Origin: JBBDMW01 sp040878005
GTDB taxonomy: Bacteria; Chloroflexota; Dehalococcoidia; Lucifugimonadales; Lucifugimonadaceae
Length of the DNA: 18,376 nt
Reading direction: 5' to 3'
NCBI GenBank assembly: GCA_040878005.1
Contig: JBBDMW010000039.1
Location: 1-18,376 of the forward strand
The stretch's first letter is position 1. Each line of letters begins with the position of its first letter. A program made the position numbers and the translations under genes. Below the pieces are notes generated by a model. It saw nothing but the letters and a program-made list of their open reading frames with translations. It did no database searches and was not told the DNA's origin. Shown here piece after piece: positions 1-6,906 of the stretch.

Positions 1-61
1 CCGTGCTGAAGAAGGTCGACAAAGCTAACAAAACTTTGGCCACACGACACTAGCGGGTAGG

Positions 62-448
62 ATGAACAGGTGGACCCGCAGAATCGGTATTCTCGTAGCC
101 TTGGGGATCGTATCCGCGGAGTTGCTTCGCTGCGCGTTAGAGTTCCATATCCCTGCCGGAGCAGCATCAGATGTCGTAGGGGCTCTTGTTCTGTTTGGCA
201 CAGCATTCTTCGTCGGTATGGCTGTACGGCATTGGTTGGTGGCGCCCATCGGTGGGTTCCTCGGCCTTTACGGTCTGGCATGGATGTGCAACCTCATCCT
301 TGACCTGCATCCGGAATACTACGGGCCGCCCGTTGGACTTATCGTGCTGCTCGTCTCGCCAGTGGGGTGGTTGGCAATGGCATGTGGCTGGCTGGGATCG
401 CGGACTTCATGGGTGCTGGTGCGCGTGTTGGGTTTGCCCCGTCCTTAA
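62..448 (+). CDS. Small hypothetical integral membrane protein
   Basis: A 128-residue protein that is mostly hydrophobic. I see about four membrane segments, roughly at residues 8-26, 38-56, 60-80 and 90-112, after a basic N-terminus (MNRWTRR) that predicts a cytoplasmic start. The ATG follows a GGGTAGG element by only a base or two, so the ribosome site is poor and a slightly later start cannot be excluded. No enzymatic motif is visible and I do not recognise the family. It lies 75 bp upstream of the RDD-protein gene on the same strand, so the two may be co-transcribed. The call as a real gene rests on the coherent membrane-protein pattern; overlapping frames in both strands are shadows. Confidence 0.55.
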   Translation: MNRWTRRIGILVALGIVSAELLRCALEFHIPAGAASDVVGALVLFGTAFFVGMAVRHWLVAPIGGFLGLYGLAWMCNLILDLHPEYYGPPVGLIVLLVSPVGWLAMACGWLGSRTSWVLVRVLGLPRP

Positions 449-522
449 GTAAGTGGTGACGAGATGCCGGCGATTTGAGCCCCTGAAGGGCCTGTCCGAC
501 GCAATAGAAAGGAGTGTTGCAT

Positions 523-1098
523 TTGCGTCCCATACCTGCGGGTCTCCTCCGCCGTATCCTGGCCTTCGGCATTGACTATGTTGCCATTAGCACCTACCTC
601 CTGGCGGTCACCGGCATCGGCGTAGTCATGAATTACGCCACTCCCCAATTGGTCGAGGCAGTTTTTGGTCAGCGAGTCCTCGCACAGGTGATTGGCTTTT
701 CGCTGGTGACCTTGCCAGTCTCGCTCTATTTCGTGCTCCAGGAGTCATCGCAGTGGCAGGCGACCTGGGGGAAACGGAAGACGAGTCTGAAGGTTGTGAC
801 CGCATCATCCGGCCTGTCAATTACCCTGCGGCGTGCGGCAGTGCGCACGCTTGTAAAATTCATCCCATGGGAGCTTGCCCACACGTTCGTCTGGCAGACC
901 TACTTCAGTCCTGATGGACCGCCTGGGCTGGCAATGGCTGGTTTCATGGCTGTGTGGGTGTTAGTTGGCGGGAACGTTGCAAGCATCGTCGCAGCCAGGG
1001 ACCGCCGCGCAATCTATGACAGGCTGGCAGGGACCCAGGTCATTGACATGCGCGGGGTTGAGAAGAGTGGTGCGGTAGCACGTACCTTGGCGGCATAA
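523..1098 (+). CDS. RDD family membrane protein
   Basis: A 191-residue protein with RDD-family features. The N-terminal block LLRRILAFGIDY holds the Arg and Asp at the start of the first membrane helix, a central GKRKTSLKVV block follows the second helix, and the C-terminal DRRAIYDRLAGTQVI block is the usual family ending. RDD proteins are poorly characterised membrane proteins, some linked to ion transport. The frame is open from a GTG at 514, but AAAGGAG occupies 508-514 and would overlap that codon. The TTG at 523 lies 8 bases after this site, so I choose TTG 523. About three membrane segments (residues 10-35, 50-72 and 130-155). Family assignment is fairly sure; function is unknown. Confidence 0.78.
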   Translation: MRPIPAGLLRRILAFGIDYVAISTYLLAVTGIGVVMNYATPQLVEAVFGQRVLAQVIGFSLVTLPVSLYFVLQESSQWQATWGKRKTSLKVVTASSGLSITLRRAAVRTLVKFIPWELAHTFVWQTYFSPDGPPGLAMAGFMAVWVLVGGNVASIVAARDRRAIYDRLAGTQVIDMRGVEKSGAVARTLAA

Positions 1099-1160
1099 CC
1101 ATACACAGCAACATTGGGTTTCTCTCCACAGTTTGAGGAAGCGCCATAAGGAGGTTTTTC

Positions 1161-1622
1161 GTGTCTGAGAGAACGGGAAGGCTGGCTATCACATCGGCGG
1201 TTTACTATCGGGACCCCAAGGCTGCACTGGAATGGCTGGAGAAAGCCTTCGGGTTCCAAAGGCAGATGGTCATTACAGACGATGAAGGAAATGTGGGGCA
1301 CGCGGAGATGAATTTTGGCAATGCCTCCATCATGGTCGGTGGTGAATGGGCCGACTGGGTGAAAAGCCCTGGCTCCGTGGGAGGCGCGAACACTCAGAGC
1401 ATCCACGTGCAGCTTGAGGAAGACGTCGACGCCCACTGTGCCCGCGCCAGAGCCGCCGGGGCGACCATTCAGCAGGAACCGGAGGACCAGTTCTACGGCG
1501 ACCGCACCTATCGGGTGGTGGACCTTGAGGGGCATGTATGGAACTTCGGGCGGACCATCCGACAGGTATCGCGAGAAGAAGCTGAACGGGCGAGTGGACT
1601 CAATATCGAAGGATGGGCCTGA
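1161..1622 (+). CDS. VOC / glyoxalase-bleomycin-resistance-like protein (PhnB type)
   Basis: A 153-residue soluble protein of the vicinal oxygen chelate fold, made of two beta-alpha-beta-beta-beta modules. The first module begins SAVYYRDPKAALEWLEKAFGF and includes GHAEMNFGNASIMVG. The second begins SIHVQLEEDVDAHCARARAAGA and ends DLEGHVWNFG, the family's typical C-terminal metal-site strand. Members are metal-dependent lyases, isomerases or dioxygenases, or bind drugs; the substrate cannot be read from the sequence. The GTG start is well supported by AAGGAGG at 1148-1154 with a 6-base spacer, the best ribosome site in the left part of the window. It lies 62 bp after the RDD gene. Beyond its stop the sequence turns into transposase debris. 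Confidence 0.85.
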   Translation: MSERTGRLAITSAVYYRDPKAALEWLEKAFGFQRQMVITDDEGNVGHAEMNFGNASIMVGGEWADWVKSPGSVGGANTQSIHVQLEEDVDAHCARARAAGATIQQEPEDQFYGDRTYRVVDLEGHVWNFGRTIRQVSREEAERASGLNIEGWA

Positions 1623-1736
1623 AGCCATACTGGAGAGATCAACATGCCTGACCGGCGAACGCGCCAAGGTCGAGGCGAAGCTGGCCGAGTTCTTTGCAGC
1701 TCTTGAGGTCCGGGCCGCCAAAGATGAGGAGCGAGA

Positions 1737-2099
1737 CCGGACCCGGTGCGCACGGGCCACGTCTGCGAACGCTCGGGACCGCTGGTTGCTGCCGTTGTCC
1801 GTGACCACCCGCCTGACCTCGACGCCCCTTGCGCCGAAGAAGCCCAGGGCCCTCTCAAGGAAGCCTGCCGTGGTCACCCCCTTCTCATCGGGAAGTGCCT
1901 CCACGTATGCAACCCGTGAGTGGTCATCCAGCGCCACGTGCATGCGGTCCGTCCCGGGGGACCGCTTCGGGCGGGGCTCCGAAAGGGTCTCTGCAAAGCC
2001 CGGTGCGAACCGCTCGCCGCCTCCCTCTGGCACCCACCCGTCCCTGGCCATTAACCCCTCGCAACCAGGCAGCCGGGTCCTCCCCAGGACATCCACCAC
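1737..2099 (-). pseudogene. Truncated IS481-type transposase remnant (rve integrase core)
   Basis: Minus-strand reading gives the middle of a DDE integrase core: HVALDDHSRVAYVEALPDEKG carries the first catalytic Asp, and VVTDNGSNQRSRAF carries the second. This is the usual pattern of IS481-family transposases. After about residue 121 of the open frame, homology stops in all three frames, and the expected segment with the third catalytic residue (Glu) and the C-terminus is missing. The N-terminal helix-turn-helix part is also absent or scrambled beyond 2050. I see no terminal inverted repeats, so the element is dead. The frame stays open far beyond the homologous part (to 1014) only as a shadow of the VOC gene. 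The 114 bases between the VOC stop and this fragment (1623-1736) may be debris of another gene. Confidence 0.75.
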
Positions 2100-2237
2100 A
2101 CCCTCAGCAACCCGCCTGGAAACCGATCACCACCAGACACCGGGGGCGCGGAACCAGCAGGGCAGGGCGCCAGTGGCACATCCACCACGTTCACACCGGC
2201 GCCCGCACTCCGCCCCCCGGTTCGTTCCTACAGCAAA

Positions 2238-2897
2238 CTACAACAGGACGATCTGCCGCTCGGTTGCGCCCTCTCTGATGATGAATGAGGCGCCCTGCGT
2301 CTCCTGTGCCTGGGCCACAAGCAGCCCCAGCTTCACCGAGCGCCGCAGCACCTCAAGCACAGTCATATGCTCCCGCTCCGCTAACTGCTCCACCTCGCGG
2401 AACAAATCTTCCGGAAGGGCCAGGTTGTACCGCTTCACCCTGCCGGCATCACCGGTCCCCTTGAGGATCTCGAGGATCTGCGCCCGGGCCAACTGGTATG
2501 TCACATCGAACTTCGCCAGGGCTTGCGCCACCGGGCTGCCCTCGTCATGCAGCAGGGCGAGGAGGAAGTGCTCCTGGCCCACATAGCTGGTCTTGAGAAG
2601 CCTGGCCTCATCGGCAGCCAGCTCGAACATCCGCTGCGCTTCAGCCGAGTATTCAACCTCCCCGCTTACAGCCTTCTCCCCGGGCGGGAGGCTCGACGCC
2701 ACCGCGTCGCGCAGGGCGTATAGATCAACCCCAAGGTTGGCAAGCGAAGCGCTCGCAAGCCCGGTGCCTTCCCGCATCATTCCGAGCAAGATGTGCTCAG
2801 GCCCGGCGGCCGAGTGTTTCATCCCCACCGCCACTTGGACGGCGAAAACCAACGCCTGGCGCAGACGCGGCGTGTACCTATCTTCTGCATTCGCCAT
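2238..2897 (-). CDS. Clp N-terminal repeat domain fused to ribbon-helix-helix DNA-binding domain
   Basis: A 219-residue protein with two parts. Residues 5-148 form a complete double Clp N-terminal (Clp_N) domain: the first repeat has AAGPEHILLGMMREGTG, the second has YVGQEHFLLALLHDEGSP. This domain normally sits on ClpA/ClpC and binds substrates or adaptors, but no AAA+ ATPase follows. Residues 154-195 (KRYNLALPEDLFREVEQL, then helices ending LRRSVKLGLL) read as a ribbon-helix-helix (CopG/Arc-type) DNA-binding domain, followed by a short tail ending ERQIVLL. The frame is open to 2942, but ATG 2897 has GGGAGG at 2903-2908 with a 5-base spacer and is chosen. Inference: a regulator or antitoxin-like protein whose Clp_N part senses a partner or ties it to proteolysis; the palindrome at its promoter suggests self-repression. 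Confidence 0.8.
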   Translation of the reverse strand: MANAEDRYTPRLRQALVFAVQVAVGMKHSAAGPEHILLGMMREGTGLASASLANLGVDLYALRDAVASSLPPGEKAVSGEVEYSAEAQRMFELAADEARLLKTSYVGQEHFLLALLHDEGSPVAQALAKFDVTYQLARAQILEILKGTGDAGRVKRYNLALPEDLFREVEQLAEREHMTVLEVLRRSVKLGLLVAQAQETQGASFIIREGATERQIVLL

Positions 2898-2916
2898 CAG
2901 AACCTCCCATACACTC

Positions 2917-2946
2917 ATAATGTATATGACATGTATATACATTATA
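2917..2946 (-). promoter_or_regulatory. Promoter -10 box overlapped by AT-rich palindromic operator
   Basis: On the minus strand a perfect TATAAT occupies 2946-2941, about 44 bases before the start of the Clp_N-RHH gene; the -35 region is poor. A perfect inverted repeat with 11-base arms (2917-2927 and 2935-2945, 7-base centre) covers the -10 box and the predicted transcription start. Its half-sites read ATAATGTATAT. A repressor bound there would block RNA polymerase. Since the first gene behind it encodes a ribbon-helix-helix domain, a dimeric fold that typically binds such short inverted sites, autoregulation is the simplest reading. Promoter and palindrome are seen; the ligand is inferred. 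Confidence 0.65.
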
Positions 2947-3061
2947 CCTCATGCCCTTCGAGCACAACATGAGCATCGACCTTTCCACCCTCCCAGCGCG
3001 ACAAGCCACAGCCCATGAAGTGCAACCCCGTGTGCCCCAAAAAAATCCCTGCCACATCTTC

Positions 3062-3090
3062 TTGACATACAGAACATACGTACGTATATT
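3062..3090 (+). promoter_or_regulatory. Strong sigma70-like promoter with internal palindrome, reading into repeat region
   Basis: Plus-strand TTGACA (3062-3067), a 17-base spacer and TATATT (3085-3090) give a near-consensus vegetative promoter. A perfect 12-base palindrome, ATACGTACGTAT (3076-3087), lies between the boxes and touches the -10. It points away from the Clp_N-RHH promoter about 115 bp to the left, so the two are divergent. Downstream there is no convincing protein gene, only hairpin repeats, so the product would be a non-coding or leader RNA. Not every good match is an active promoter. Confidence 0.45.
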
Positions 3091-3183
3091 GAAATAGAGG
3101 GACAGAGAAAACAGGCAAAAGAGAAAGACAGTGGCAGGCAAACAACGGCCCAGTGCCCATGGCCAGGCACAAGCCGTTCTTTA

Positions 3184-3226
3184 TCTCGACCGCTTTGTTG
3201 TCTCGACCACGTTCTTTGTCTCGACC
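3184..3226 (+). repeat. Three short tandem TCTCGACC repeats
   Basis: TCTCGACC occurs at 3184-3191, 3201-3208 and 3219-3226, spaced 17 and 18 bases apart, with CTTTGT-like sequence in the gaps. The third copy is also the left edge of hairpin-repeat unit A, so this looks like a small local expansion of that edge. Confidence 0.6.
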
Positions 3227-3284
3227 GCAGCGGAGAGACCTGGGGAGGTGCGGGGCAAATGGCCGCCGACAGGCGGCCACACCC
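3218..3284 (+). repeat. Palindromic repeat unit A
   Basis: The unit has a left half with GTCTC (3218-3222) facing GAGAC (3235-3239), and a right half with a perfect hairpin: TGGCCGCC (3260-3267), loop GACA, GGCGGCCA (3272-3279). Units B and C share this layout. It resembles REP-like intergenic palindromes. In units A and B the hairpin falls in the same reading frame (spacing 108 bases), which creates a misleading open frame. Confidence 0.75.
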
Positions 3285-3324
3285 GTCTGACCTGCCACGA
3301 CCAGGCATCGCCTACCACGATGTC

Positions 3325-3438
3325 GTCTCGACCGAAGCGGAGAGACCTGGTGTGGCTGGGAGGCAAATGGCCGCCGTTAGGCGGCCACACTCGGTCATCC
3401 GCCAACCTCAACGCACGAACGCACTGGAGGGCGTCCGT
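3325..3438 (+). repeat. Palindromic repeat unit B, longest clean copy
   Basis: GTCTC (3325-3329) and GAGAC (3342-3346) flank a GACCGAAGCG core. The hairpin TGGCCGCC (3368-3375), loop GTTA, GGCGGCCA (3380-3387) follows, and the unit ends with a segment containing ACGAACGCACTGGAG and GCGTCCGT (3415-3438). That last block returns at the end of unit C, so the full unit is about 110 bases. Confidence 0.75.
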
Positions 3439-3557
3439 GCACCGATCCGCCGCTTCATACAACAACACAGAATCCAGCAGTAAAGGCGTAACAAATGACC
3501 CCAACACAACTCATCCACCGCCCAAGACCACCTACACCGCAGCCTCACCACCCTGTC

Positions 3558-3718
3558 GCCTCGACCGAACACTCGAGCCGCCAGGCGAGCCTCGAAGAGT
3601 GTCCGACGCGTAGTAAGTACAAACGAGAGGCCTGGTGTGGTGAGGGGAACATGGCCGCCACAGGCGGCCACTCACGCAACGACAAGCCAAACAACACGAA
3701 CGCACTGAAGGCGTCCGT
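3558..3718 (+). repeat. Palindromic repeat unit C, interrupted by a further palindrome
   Basis: The hairpin is TGGCCGCC (3652-3659), loop ACA, GGCGGCCA (3663-3670), and the unit ends with ACGAACGCACTGAAG plus GCGTCCGT (3696-3718). The left half is split: CTCGACCGA is followed by about 55 extra bases containing an ACACTC/GAGTGT inverted pair before CGAGAGGCCTGG resumes. The loop is one base shorter than in A and B. Confidence 0.65.
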
Positions 3719-4341
3719 AAGTCCGTAGCCCATAGCAAACACAGCGCCCGGCGCGAAAAGCCAGGCTGCTGCTGATAGGCACCAACACGAAGCACCCGAA
3801 GGAGCCAAAAGGCCTCGTGTGCACAACGATCCCGGCCCGGCTCACTCTCTGACCTCATCAAGGAAAGAAAGCGAAACAGGCGTCAAACCAATGACCAGCC
3901 GGAGACCGGTCCCAGTCCGAAAAACAAGCGGCGGCTCACCCACATGTCCTTCATCAATGAAGGACAGGGTGAAAAAGGTGTCAAGCCAATGACCAGCCGT
4001 GCGGCTTCCCGTACACATACCAGCCGGCCAACCCGTACTCCCGCTCCACGGGATGAGGAGCCAGCCTAGCAGGCGGAAAACAATAGGCGCCTGCTTAGCC
4101 AGGTGAAGTGCCACATCACGAGAGTGAAGAGCACGCACCCGGCTCCCAGACAAGTAAAAAACTGCCGCGAACATCAGCAGCAGCCGGCCCGCGCCGGACG
4201 ACCAACACGAAGGTCATCAATATCCGCCTCACGCCAGACCACGAACCAAACCAGCAAAAGAAAAGAAACTTGAATGAAACGCCAGCAGGCGACGACGCTA
4301 CGCGCCCAAAAGCCAATGCCATGCCAAACCAAAACCAAAAC
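3719..4341. other. Gene-free, T-poor region between repeat unit C and the sigma factor gene
   Basis: I find no credible gene here on either strand. The plus strand is very poor in T: in 4141-4380 I count 84 A and 18 T in 240 bases. Open frames in both directions are low-complexity products of this bias. The region also holds the degenerate direct repeat and hairpin listed separately. It lies downstream of the sigma factor stop codon, so it could be the gene's trailer, but no clear intrinsic terminator is visible. Confidence 0.6.
3855..3999 (+). repeat. Degenerate direct repeat pair with a bulged 16-bp hairpin
   Basis: Segments 3855-3902 and 3951-3999 are imperfect copies. Both start TCATCAA and end with GTCAA, one varying base, then CCAATGACCAGCCG. 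The second copy overlaps a hairpin: TCACCC (3936-3941), a 3-base bulge, TGTCCTTCAT (3945-3954), loop CA, ATGAAGGACA (3957-3966), GGGTGA (3967-3972). The hairpin is followed by A residues on the plus strand and has no T tract after it on either strand, so it is not an obvious terminator. Confidence 0.6.
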
Positions 4342-5613
4342 CTACCCACCCCCGCGCTCACACTCCGCAGCACGGCCCAAAAGCAACTCCCGCTCCCGGA
4401 CATTCATAGTCATCGAAGCAGCCCGGTCAAACTCCGCGCGCGCCTCATCAAACCGCCCAAGCTTGAAAAGGAAATCGCCCCGGACGCTCGGCAGCAGGTG
4501 GTAATTCTTGAGCGACTTCTCAGGCATAAGCTTATCGACGACCTCCAGCCCCGCCGCCGGACCAAACGCCATGGCAACCGCCACGGCACGGTTCAGCTCC
4601 ACGATAGGGGAGGGCATAACATGCGCCAGATCCTCGTACAGTGCGGCGATCCGCTCCCAATCGGTCTCCCCAGGAGTGCGCGCCCGGGCGTGGCAAGCAG
4701 CGATCGACGCCTGCAGGGCATATGGGCCAAACCCGCCGCCGAGCCCCTCAGCTCGCTCCAGCGCCGCAAGTCCCCGGCGGATCAGGACATGGTCCCAGCG
4801 TCCCCGGTCCTGGTCCAGCAGCAGTATCGGCTCGCCCGATGGTCCGGTCCGCGCCCTCAAGCGAGAAGCCTGGATCTCCATCAGCGCAACCAGCCCGTGC
4901 ACCTCCGGCGCCTCCGGGGCAAGCCCCGCCAGGACACGGCCCAGCCTCAGCGCATCCTCGCACAACGCAGGCCGCACCCAGTCATCGCCAGCGGTCGCCG
5001 AATAGCCCTCGTTGAAGATGAGGTAAATGACTTCCAGCACCGACGACATCCGGGACGCCAGCTCTGGCCCCTCGGGAACCTCGAACGGCACACGAGCCTC
5101 GGCCAGCGTGCGCTTGGCCCTGACGATTCTCTGGGCCACGGTCGGCGCAGCGACCAGGAACGCACGTGCAATCTCCTCGGTCTTCAAACCTCCGAGCAGC
5201 CTCAGCGTGAGCGCAACCCGAGCCTCTGTCGAAAGGACCGGGTGGCACGATATGAACATGAGCCGCAGCAGGTCATCGCCAATCTGATCGTCCAGCGATG
5301 CATCAAGGTCAGGCTCGGCCATCTCCTGCCTGAGCTCAAGGTCACGGCCCAGCTCTTCCTGCTTCCGCTCGAGCCGCTGGTTCCGGCGAAAGAGATCAAT
5401 CGCCCGGTGCTTGGCTGTGGCCATAAGCCAGGCGCCGGGATTGTCCGGCACACCCGTTTCGGGCCAACGCTGGAGCGCCGCAACCAGGGCATCCTGCGCC
5501 AGGTCCTCGGCAATGCCCACATCGCGCACCATCCGGGTCAGGCCGGCAATGAGTCTCGGCGACTCAATCCTCCAGACCGCGTCAATCGCCCGGTGTGCAT
5601 CGGATGCCGTCAT
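4342..5613 (-). CDS. ECF42-type sigma factor with DUF6596/TPR-like C-terminal extension
   Basis: A 423-residue RNA polymerase sigma factor. Region 2 spans about residues 15-80 (AEDLAQDALVAALQRWPETG, then MATAKHRAIDLFRR). Region 4 spans about 115-175 (LRLLGGLKTEEIARAF, then VAQRIVRAKRTLAEAR). The long C-terminal extension carries YLIFNEGY (residues 197-204) and LLLDQDRGRWD, followed by TPR-like helices (AVAVAMAFGPAAGLEVVD). This layout and length match group ECF42, which lacks an anti-sigma partner and is normally co-transcribed with DGPF (YCII) genes. Here no such gene adjoins; two lie about 5-7 kb away behind a disrupted sigma copy. The ATG at 5613 has only a weak ribosome site. Its first 167 coding bases and 71 upstream bases recur almost identically at 10522-10759. 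Confidence 0.9.
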   Translation of the reverse strand: MTASDAHRAIDAVWRIESPRLIAGLTRMVRDVGIAEDLAQDALVAALQRWPETGVPDNPGAWLMATAKHRAIDLFRRNQRLERKQEELGRDLELRQEMAEPDLDASLDDQIGDDLLRLMFISCHPVLSTEARVALTLRLLGGLKTEEIARAFLVAAPTVAQRIVRAKRTLAEARVPFEVPEGPELASRMSSVLEVIYLIFNEGYSATAGDDWVRPALCEDALRLGRVLAGLAPEAPEVHGLVALMEIQASRLRARTGPSGEPILLLDQDRGRWDHVLIRRGLAALERAEGLGGGFGPYALQASIAACHARARTPGETDWERIAALYEDLAHVMPSPIVELNRAVAVAMAFGPAAGLEVVDKLMPEKSLKNYHLLPSVRGDFLFKLGRFDEARAEFDRAASMTMNVRERELLLGRAAECERGGG

Positions 5614-5684
5614 GACAACCGATTAGAGCACCCGCACCCCGGCACACGCAAGCAGCGCGTCACGGCGTCCCGGCCACGGCCGCA
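5447..5684 (-). repeat. Direct repeat copy 1 (238 bp), 5' end of the intact sigma gene
   Basis: This segment matches 10522-10759 with a constant offset of 5075. By eye there are only two mismatches (5646 and 5664 against 10721 and 10739), both in the untranslated upstream part; the 167 coding bases are identical. Similarity ends abruptly at both edges. Both copies have the same orientation. Confidence 0.9.
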
Positions 5685-5789
5685 TCCTGGCCTCGGCTGC
5701 GTCTTTTTCCATCCGGCAGCCCGACTTGCTGCACAAGGTTGCGGTACAGTGTCGGCAGATTTTCCACATCGCTGCCTTGGAGCCTGCAA

Positions 5790-6899
5790 ATGAAGATCAC
5801 AGACATAACCGTGACGCCCCTCGAGACCGGCAAAGGGTTGCTTCGAATCCAGACCGACGCCGGTGTGGAGGGATGGGCCGAGGCCCCGGGCCGCAACCGC
5901 GTGGTGCCAGGCAGGAACAGCACGGTCTTCGAGGCGTATCTCGATAGCATCATCAAGCCCGTGCTGATCGGTGAGGACCCGCGGCTGATCGATCGTCACT
6001 GGGAGACGCTGGCGCTCGGCAAAGACGACAGGCTGTTCAAGCTGCCCGCGAACGTGGTCGGCGTGATCGATGTCGCACTGTGGGACCTGCTGGGCAAAGA
6101 GGCTGGCATGCCCGTGCACATGCTCATGGGCGGAGCCGCCCGGACCACGATTCCCCTGTACTGGTCAACCGGCTCCGGCTGGAAGATGAAGCCGGAGGAG
6201 ATGCTCGACCTCGTGAAGAAGGGGTGGGACCTGGGGTTCCGCGCTTTCAAGATACGGATGGACTGGAAGGGATGGCGGCAGGACGCCGATCCCGCCAAGG
6301 ACTACCAGATGTTCAAGCTGGTCCGGGAGTTCCTGCCACCGGAAATCTACCTGGGCTTCGATGCGAACAATGGCTACTCGGTATCAACGGCCATTCAGCA
6401 GGGACGAAAGTTTGAAGATCTGGGCATAGACCACTTCGAAGAGCCGATTCCGCACTACGACCTTCCTGGCCTGAAGCAGGTTGCGGATGCGCTGGATGTG
6501 GCAGTCTCAGCCGGTGAGCAGGACCCGTTCCGGTGGTGGTTCCATCACCTGGTGCTGCTCGGCAACCCGGACATCCTGCAGCCTGACATCCTGACCGCAG
6601 GCGGGCCATCTGAGGTCAAGCGCATCTACGAGCTGGCGAAGACATTCGACAAGCCGGTCATGCCACACAGCCCGCAGGCCGGGATTAACAGCATGGCTTC
6701 GCTTCACGTGTTCTCGACGGTGCAGAACGGAACCCGCCCGCACGAGTTCTCCACGGAGTTCTCAGGCCCTCTCGATGAAGTTGAGGAGCTTTACGGCAGC
6801 GGCGTGGTTCCGAAAAATGGTCAGATCGTGCTGAGCGACAAGCCGGGCCTGGGCATAGAGCTTAATGAGAAGGCCGTGGCAAAGCTGACGTTGAAGTAA
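5790..6899 (+). CDS. Mandelate racemase / muconate lactonizing enzyme family protein
   Basis: A 369-residue member of the enolase superfamily, which abstracts a proton next to a carboxylate using a Mg-bound active site. The capping domain (residues 1-120) precedes the barrel. Catalytic features are in place: KIR (Lys154, Arg156) on strand 2, metal ligands Asp191 (GFDANNGY), Glu217 (FEEP) and Glu243 (SAGEQ), then Asp266 (LQPDILTAGG) and His293 (MPHSPQAG), the Asp-His dyad of the mandelate racemase subgroup. This predicts a sugar-acid dehydratase or racemase; the substrate is unknown. The frame is open from 5739, but ATG 5790 has GGAG at 5779-5782 with a 7-base spacer and begins the normal family N-terminus. 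It converges on msrA with only 7 bases between the stops. It lies inside the repeat-bounded segment. Confidence 0.9.
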   Translation: MKITDITVTPLETGKGLLRIQTDAGVEGWAEAPGRNRVVPGRNSTVFEAYLDSIIKPVLIGEDPRLIDRHWETLALGKDDRLFKLPANVVGVIDVALWDLLGKEAGMPVHMLMGGAARTTIPLYWSTGSGWKMKPEEMLDLVKKGWDLGFRAFKIRMDWKGWRQDADPAKDYQMFKLVREFLPPEIYLGFDANNGYSVSTAIQQGRKFEDLGIDHFEEPIPHYDLPGLKQVADALDVAVSAGEQDPFRWWFHHLVLLGNPDILQPDILTAGGPSEVKRIYELAKTFDKPVMPHSPQAGINSMASLHVFSTVQNGTRPHEFSTEFSGPLDEVEELYGSGVVPKNGQIVLSDKPGLGIELNEKAVAKLTLK

Positions 6900-6906
6900 T
6901 CCACCG

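Noticed and set aside
1414..2586. Plus-strand open frame of 390 codons
   Set aside because: It runs through the end of the VOC gene, the antisense of the transposase remnant and the antisense of the Clp_N-RHH gene; its Pro/Arg/Ser/Thr-rich product has no domain pattern.
3131..3613. Plus-strand frame of 160 codons with two repeated GKWPP-GGHTR segments, behind a good promoter
   Set aside because: The repeated peptide is the translation of palindromic units A and B, which happen to be 108 bases apart and thus in frame; unit C is in another frame and there is no clear ribosome site.
3218..3718. Possible CRISPR array
   Set aside because: The three units are spaced unevenly (108 and 284 bases), spacers are not of equal length and there are no cas genes.
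3842..4403. Minus-strand frames (about 95-110 codons) rich in Gly, Ser, Phe, Trp and Leu
   Set aside because: They follow from the G/T-rich minus strand in the T-poor region, overlap each other in different frames and lack family motifs.
4108..5793. Plus-strand open frame of 561 codons
   Set aside because: It is antisense to the well-supported ECF42 sigma gene for nearly its full length and is rich in Arg, Pro and His, as expected of a GC-rich shadow.
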